This document shows positions 59,807 through 64,000 of a stretch of 64,000 nucleotides of DNA, piece after piece (within the stretch, counting starts at the first letter, position 1; the number at the start of each line of letters is the position of its first letter). The translations under genes were made by a program, and so were the position numbers. Source of the stretch: Streptomyces acidiscabies (GTDB lineage Bacteria; Actinomycetota; Actinomycetes; Streptomycetales; Streptomycetaceae); NCBI RefSeq assembly GCF_020010905.1, contig NZ_JAGJBY010000002.1, forward strand, positions 3,596,001 through 3,660,000, given 5' to 3'. The notes beneath the pieces are model-generated. The model made no database searches and had not been told where the DNA came from. It saw only the letters and a program-made list of their open reading frames with translations.

Positions 59807-61204
59807 ATGACAGAAATTCTTGTGCGGGCGACGGCGGGGGAGCGGCTTCCTCCCGAGGTCAGGGTGGTCGAACAGGCCGCGTGGCCGGTTCTGAAGGCCG
59901 CCGTGGAGCGCATCCGCCCCTGGCAGGCGGCGAACGGCTCGATCGACTTCGAGGCCGACGGCGCCCCGACGCACGCCGAGGCGGAGGCCGCCGTACACGA
60001 GGTGATCATGGCGGTCGGCGAGCTGTCCCCGCTGCTGCCGCACGACGCGGACTACCACCGCGCGCTGGTCGCCGACCTCACCGCCTGGTCCGAGGGTGGC
60101 TTCCCGGTCCCCGACTTCCTGGACTCGCTGCTCGCCTTCCAGCCCGCCGCCGACCGGCGCGACGGCCTCCAGCACCTCGTCGTGTTCCCGATGTACACGC
60201 AGAACGGCAATCCGGACCGCAATCTCGAAGCGGTCGTCCTGCGCATGGTGTGGCCCGACTGGCTGGCCGAACTGGAGCGCACCCGGTACGACAATCCGCT
60301 GTTCTGCGGCATCACCTTCGAGGACTTCACCCCCGGCTACGACACCAACTCGGCCGTCCTGTTCCCGGAGACCATCGCCGTCCGCGAGGCACCGGAACGT
60401 TTCTCCTGGGGCGGGATCTTCTGCGACCGCGAGGCCGCGCGCTTCCGCCGGGTCACCGAGTCCGCCGTATCGATCCTCGGTATCGACCTGCCCGAGGACG
60501 TCGCCGCGATGGTCCACGACCAGAAGCGCTGCGAGGAGGCGTTCGTCCTGTGGGACATGGTCCACGACCGCACCCACAGCCACGGCGACCTGCCGTTCGA
60601 CCCGTTCATGATCAAGCAGCGCCAGCCGTTCTGGATGTACGGCCTCGAAGAACTCCGCTGCGACCTCACCGCCTTCAAGGAGGCCGTGAAGCTCCAGGCG
60701 GACGGCGTTCCGCAGGCGCGCGACGTGCAGTACGCGGTCCTCTTCGACCGGATGTTCCGCTTCCCCGTGACGGGCGACCGCGTCCGCAACTACGACGGAC
60801 TCGGCGGCCAGCTCCTCTTCGCGTACCTGCACCGCAACGACGTCGTCCGCTGGACGGACAACAAGCTGCACATCGACTGGGACCGCGCCCCCAAGGTCAC
60901 CAACGACCTGTGCGCCGAGATCGAGAAGCTCTACAAGGACGGCATCGACCGCCCCAAGCTCGTCCACTGGTTCGCCGGGTACGAGCTGGTCGCCCGGTAT
61001 CTCTCCCCGCACCCGGCCTCCAAGTGGGCCAAGGGTCCTGACGCCCTCGACCTCTCCCAGCCGCCGCGCAAGCTGGTGGACGACGTGCTGCCGGACGAGT
61101 TTCCGCTGAGCATGTTCTATGAGGCCCTGGCGAAGAAGCTGAAGAATGTGATCGCCTCGGCGAAGGGGATCACGGCGGACGACGTGGAACGCACGGCCGC
61201 GTGA
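59807..61204 (+). CDS. DUF6421 family protein
   Basis: The protein has 465 residues from ATG 59807 (GTGGAGGATGG upstream). It contains 'HLVVFPMYTQNGNPDRNLEAV', 'NPLFCGITFEDFTPGYDTNSAVLFPE', 'FSWGGIFCDREAARFRRVT' and the His-rich 'WDMVHDRTHSHGDLPFDPFMIK', which could be a metal site. Actinobacterial family of unknown function. Followed by SDR and threonine-aldolase genes with overlapping junctions, so all three are expected in one pathway. Confidence 0.85.
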   Translation: MTEILVRATAGERLPPEVRVVEQAAWPVLKAAVERIRPWQAANGSIDFEADGAPTHAEAEAAVHEVIMAVGELSPLLPHDADYHRALVADLTAWSEGGFPVPDFLDSLLAFQPAADRRDGLQHLVVFPMYTQNGNPDRNLEAVVLRMVWPDWLAELERTRYDNPLFCGITFEDFTPGYDTNSAVLFPETIAVREAPERFSWGGIFCDREAARFRRVTESAVSILGIDLPEDVAAMVHDQKRCEEAFVLWDMVHDRTHSHGDLPFDPFMIKQRQPFWMYGLEELRCDLTAFKEAVKLQADGVPQARDVQYAVLFDRMFRFPVTGDRVRNYDGLGGQLLFAYLHRNDVVRWTDNKLHIDWDRAPKVTNDLCAEIEKLYKDGIDRPKLVHWFAGYELVARYLSPHPASKWAKGPDALDLSQPPRKLVDDVLPDEFPLSMFYEALAKKLKNVIASAKGITADDVERTAA

Positions 61205-61245
61205 TCGACCGCACGACACGAGCGAACAAGAGCGAGGCGAGGAAC

Positions 61246-61992
61246 ATGACCAACGGCGCGCTGAGCGGTGCGGTGATCGCGGTCGCCGGAGCGGGCGGAC
61301 CGGCAGGCCGGGCGACGCTGATCAGGCTGGCCGAGGCGGGGGCGACCGTCGTCGGCGCCGACAATGACCCGGAGCGGCTCGCGGCGGCCGTCGACGCGGC
61401 CCGGTACGCGGCGGGCGGCGCGACCGTCACCGGGGAACCGGTCGACCTGCTGGACCTGGACTCCACGCGCGCGTGGGCCGACCACACCGAGAAGGAGTTC
61501 GGCCGCCTCGACGGCCTCGTCCACCTCGTCGGCGGCTGGCGCGGCAGCGAGACCTTCACCAAGACCAGCCTCGACGACTGGGACTTCCTGGAGCTGCTGC
61601 TCATCCGCACTGTCCAGCACACCTCCCTGGCCTTCCACGAGGCGCTCCAGCGCAGCGAGCGCGGCCGGTACGTCCTGGTCAGCGCGGCCGGCGCGAGCGC
61701 ACCCACGGCGGGCAACGCCGCGTACGCCGCCGGCAAGGCCGCCGCCGAGGCGTGGACCCTCGCGCTCGCCGACTACTTCCGCAAGGCCGGCGGCGAGGGC
61801 GGCCCCACCTCCGCCGCCGCGATCCTCGTCGTCAAGGCGCTCGTGCACGACGCGATGCGCGCGGAGCGGCCCAACGCCAGGTTCGCGGGCTTCACCGACG
61901 TCAAGGACCTCGCCGAGGCCGTCACCGGCGTCTGGGACAAGACCGCCGCCGAAGTGAACGGACAGCGCCTGTGGCTCACCGAGAAGCCGTGA
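61246..61992 (+). CDS. SDR-family oxidoreductase
   Basis: The protein has 248 residues from ATG 61246 (GCGAGGA upstream). A GTG at 61201 overlapping the previous stop would add 15 residues. NAD(P)-binding 'AVAGAGGPAGRATLIRL', 'LDGLVHLVGGWRGSE' in place of the usual NNAG, and the catalytic 'VLVSAAGASAPTAGNAAYAAGKAA' with Ser, Tyr and Lys (YxxxK). The substrate is unknown. Its genetic company suggests an amino-acid or aldehyde-related step. Confidence 0.9.
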   Translation: MTNGALSGAVIAVAGAGGPAGRATLIRLAEAGATVVGADNDPERLAAAVDAARYAAGGATVTGEPVDLLDLDSTRAWADHTEKEFGRLDGLVHLVGGWRGSETFTKTSLDDWDFLELLLIRTVQHTSLAFHEALQRSERGRYVLVSAAGASAPTAGNAAYAAGKAAAEAWTLALADYFRKAGGEGGPTSAAAILVVKALVHDAMRAERPNARFAGFTDVKDLAEAVTGVWDKTAAEVNGQRLWLTEKP

Positions 61993-63059
61993 ACCCCCCG
62001 AAGACCGACGCCCGCCGCCACCACGACCCCGAGGTCCGGGGCTTCGCCAGCGACAACTACGCGGGCGCGCACCCGGAGGTGATGGCCGCCCTCGCGCTCG
62101 CCAACGGCGGCCACCAGGTCGCGTACGGCGAGGACGACTACACCGAGCACCTCCAGACGGTCGTCCGCAGCCACTTCGGCCCCACCGCCGAGGCGTTCCC
62201 CGTCTTCAACGGCACCGGCGCCAACGTCGTCGCCCTCCAGGCGGTCACCGACCGCTGGGGCGCCGTGATCTGCGCGGAGAGCGCCCACATCAACGTCGAC
62301 GAGGGCGGCGCGCCCGAGCGCATGGGCGGGCTCAAGCTGCTCACCGTCCCCACGCCCGACGGCAAGCTCACGCCCGAGCTGATCGACCGGCAGGCGTACG
62401 GCTGGGACGACGAGCACCGTGCGATGCCGCAGGTCGTCTCCATCACCCAGAGCACCGAACTCGGCACTCTGTACACGCCGGACGAGATCCGCGCGATCTG
62501 CGACCACGCGCACGCGCGCGGGATGCGCGTCCACCTCGACGGGTCCCGGATAGCCAACGCGGCGGCCTCGCTCGACGTACCGATGCGGACGTTCACCAAC
62601 GCCGTCGGCGTCGACATCCTGTCGCTGGGCGGCACGAAGAACGGCGCGCTGTTCGGTGAGGCCGTCGTCGTCATCAACCAGGACGCCGTGCGGCAGATGA
62701 AGCACCTGCGCAAGCTGTCCATGCAGCTCGCCTCCAAGATGCGGTTCGTGTCCGTGCAGCTGGAGGCGCTGCTCGCCAAGGACCTCTGGCTGCGCAACGC
62801 CCGGCACGCCAACGAGATGGCCCAGCGCCTCGCCGAGGGCGTCCGCGCGGTGCACGGCGTCGAGATCCTGTACCCGGTCCAGGCCAACGGCGTCTTCGCG
62901 CGCCTGCCGCACGACGTGAGCGTCCGGCTCCAGGAGAGGTTCCGGTTCTACTTCTGGGACGAGGCGGCCGGGGTCGTGCGGTGGATGTGCTCGTTCGACA
63001 CGCGCGAGGACGACGTGGACGCGTTCCTGGCGGCGCTGAAGGAGGAGATGGCGAGGTAG
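61989..63059 (+). CDS. Low-specificity L-threonine aldolase / beta-eliminating lyase-like PLP enzyme
   Basis: The protein has 356 residues. GTG 61989 overlaps the SDR stop as GTGA. 'RGFASDNYAGAHPEVMAALA' and 'YGEDDYTEHLQTVV' are typical N-terminal features. 'FPVFNGTGANVVAL' contacts PLP phosphate, 'VHLDGSRIANAA' gives the Asp-Gly-Ser-Arg, and K217 in 'LSLGGTKNGALFGEAVV' is the Schiff-base Lys. It cleaves beta-hydroxy-amino acids (threonine to glycine plus acetaldehyde). Last gene of the DUF6421-SDR-aldolase operon. Confidence 0.93.
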   Translation: MNPPKTDARRHHDPEVRGFASDNYAGAHPEVMAALALANGGHQVAYGEDDYTEHLQTVVRSHFGPTAEAFPVFNGTGANVVALQAVTDRWGAVICAESAHINVDEGGAPERMGGLKLLTVPTPDGKLTPELIDRQAYGWDDEHRAMPQVVSITQSTELGTLYTPDEIRAICDHAHARGMRVHLDGSRIANAAASLDVPMRTFTNAVGVDILSLGGTKNGALFGEAVVVINQDAVRQMKHLRKLSMQLASKMRFVSVQLEALLAKDLWLRNARHANEMAQRLAEGVRAVHGVEILYPVQANGVFARLPHDVSVRLQERFRFYFWDEAAGVVRWMCSFDTREDDVDAFLAALKEEMAR

Positions 63060-63064
63060 GTGTG

Positions 63065-63120
63065 CATAGTTATACGACCTCCCGTAAATGAATTGACGAT
63101 CGGGTGGTCGTATTCCTATG
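63065..63120 (+). promoter_or_regulatory. Long inverted repeat over a possible leaderless promoter
   Basis: CATAGTTATACGACC (63065-63079) is repeated inverted at 63106-63120 with 13 of 15 matches. Between and across them lie TTGACG (63093-63098) and TATGCT (63117-63122), 18 bp apart. The ATG at 63131 is only 8 nt past the -10, so the mRNA may be leaderless. The right arm overlaps the -10. Confidence 0.5.
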
Positions 63121-63130
63121 CTCGGCGGGC

Positions 63131-63724
63131 ATGGAGCTGATCCAGAACACCCCCGACCTCTCCGCGTACCTGGCGGCCGACGAGGTCATCGACCACCACC
63201 ATCCCGTCGTACGGCAGACCGCGGCCCGGCTCGCCGCAGACGTACCCGACTCGTATGCCTATGCAGAGGCCGCGTTCGTGTACGTCCGTGACGGGATCCC
63301 CCACTCCCAGGACGCCCAGGACCCCCGCGTCACCTGGCGGGCCTCCGACGTCCTGCAACAACGCACCGGCATCTGCTACGCCAAGGCCCACGCCCTCGCC
63401 GCCCTCCTGCGCGCCGAGGACATCCCCACGGCCCTGTGCTACCAGCTCCTGCGCGACGACGACGGTCCCGGCCATGTTGTCCACGGCCTGGTCGCCGTCC
63501 GCTTCAACGGTGCCTGGCACCGGCAGGACCCGCGCGGGAACAAGGCGGGGGTGGATGCGCAGTTCTCGTTGACGGGGGAGCGGCTGGCGTGGGTTCCCGA
63601 CGCGAGGGAGGGCGAGTTGGATTATCGAACCCTCTACGCGGAGCCCCATCCCGCCGTCCTGCGCGCGCTCCAGGAGGCCACCGACCGAGCGCACCTCTGG
63701 ACGACGCTCCCGACCGCCCTCTGA
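63131..63724 (+). CDS. Transglutaminase-like cysteine protease-fold protein
   Basis: The protein has 197 residues from ATG 63131. The triad of the family is visible: Cys in 'QQRTGICYAKAHALAALLRA', His in 'GHVVHGLVAVRFNG' and Asp in 'WHRQDPRGNKAG'. Bacterial members of this short cytoplasmic type hydrolyse or transfer amide/peptide bonds. Substrate unknown. No signal peptide. Confidence 0.85.
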   Translation: MELIQNTPDLSAYLAADEVIDHHHPVVRQTAARLAADVPDSYAYAEAAFVYVRDGIPHSQDAQDPRVTWRASDVLQQRTGICYAKAHALAALLRAEDIPTALCYQLLRDDDGPGHVVHGLVAVRFNGAWHRQDPRGNKAGVDAQFSLTGERLAWVPDAREGELDYRTLYAEPHPAVLRALQEATDRAHLWTTLPTAL

Positions 63725-63759
63725 CGACCCCGCCGGGCGTGGCCGTTAGGCTTCCCGGC

Positions 63760-64000
63760 ATGTCTGACGGGGGAGGGCGCTTCGCGCCGCTGCGCACGCA
63801 CTGGAAGCTCACTTCGGCGGTCGCCGTGGCGCTCGCCGCGCTCGCTGTCGCCGTGCCGGTGGTCCTCGCGGACTCCGACGACACGCCGCCCTGCCAGGCG
63901 GTGCCGGCGTCTACGCGGGCGCTCGCGGACGATCCGACGGCGGCGACGCGTGCGCTCGATCCCGGCGCCGACATGGGGCGCATGACGGCCGTCCGCGCCC
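63760..64000 (+). CDS. Start of a membrane or secreted protein of unknown function (partial)
   Basis: From ATG 63760 (weak ribosome site) 80 codons run to the window edge. An N-terminal basic stretch ('LRTHWKLTS') is followed by one hydrophobic segment 'AVAVALAALAVAVPVVLA' (about 20-37), then 'DSDDTPPCQAVPASTRALADD'. Either a signal peptide or a single TM anchor. No family recognised. Confidence 0.6.
   Translation, partial: MSDGGGRFAPLRTHWKLTSAVAVALAALAVAVPVVLADSDDTPPCQAVPASTRALADDPTAATRALDPGADMGRMTAVRA

Noticed and set aside
61201..61245. GTG 61201 as the SDR start
   Set aside because: It overlaps the previous stop but adds 15 non-conserved residues. ATG 61246 has an AGGA site and starts near the Rossmann strand. 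It remains a possible alternative.

Overview
The window reads as a chromosomal segment of a Streptomyces species or a close relative. It is very GC-rich, many genes start with GTG, the genes are packed on both strands, and the content is typical of the genus: a proteasome beta subunit, many secreted polysaccharide-degrading enzymes with ricin-type lectin modules, an FprA reductase, and DUF5997, DUF6214 and DUF6421 proteins. No rRNA, tRNA, insertion sequence or CRISPR array was seen.

Layout. (1) 1-13.4 kb is housekeeping and regulation: the tail of a TerD-like gene, a GlsB-type membrane protein, a decayed AraC regulator, an MMPL exporter next to a two-component pair, an NB-ARC-type ATPase, an MBL hydrolase, a secreted alpha/beta hydrolase, a cold-shock-domain protein, a lipoprotein and a parallel beta-helix lipoprotein. 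(2) 13-22 kb holds a DUF5997 / LysR-sensor pair, a GH127 beta-L-arabinofuranosidase with an inserted LamG domain, an Lrp regulator, an orphan proteasome beta subunit, an FUSC membrane protein, a sirohydrochlorin-chelatase-like protein without its usual histidines, and uracil-DNA glycosylase. (3) 22.3-34.7 kb is the centrepiece: seven consecutive secreted enzymes (three GH54 alpha-L-arabinofuranosidases, a GH27, a GH59 galactocerebrosidase-like enzyme, a GH29 alpha-L-fucosidase and a CE1-type esterase). All seven carry ricin/CBM13-like lectin modules. The bond set fits plant type II arabinogalactan or arabinogalactan-protein. Two kinds of candidate operator (LacI-like palindromes and a repeated ACATGGGATGT) sit upstream. 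(4) 34.8-45.9 kb contains a BNR-repeat protein, a HEAT-repeat protein with an internal 84-bp tandem repeat, an AidB-like flavoprotein opposite a PaaX-type regulator, and a pectin/xylan group (PL3, PL1, CE1-CBM2) with a CebR-like box. (5) 45.9-56.7 kb carries a nucleobase permease, FprA, DUF305/LVIVD proteins, TetR, HAD, PAP2, M56, DUF5134 and VOC proteins. (6) 56.7-58.3 kb is two stretches of non-coding tandem repeat and low-complexity DNA around a small VOC gene. (7) 58.3-64 kb carries GNAT, GDPD, a DUF6421 / SDR / threonine-aldolase operon, a transglutaminase-like protein and the start of an unknown membrane or secreted protein.

How the genes fit together: the GH54 enzymes should remove terminal alpha-L-Araf, GH27 alpha-Gal or beta-L-Arap, GH29 alpha-L-Fuc, GH59 beta-Gal and the esterase acyl groups. 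GH127 at 14-17 kb adds beta-L-Araf, and the PL1, PL3 and CE1-CBM2 genes attack pectin and acetylated xylan. No sugar transporter or dedicated regulator lies in the window, so uptake and control must be encoded elsewhere. Family assignments rest on recognised motifs read by eye. No database search was run.
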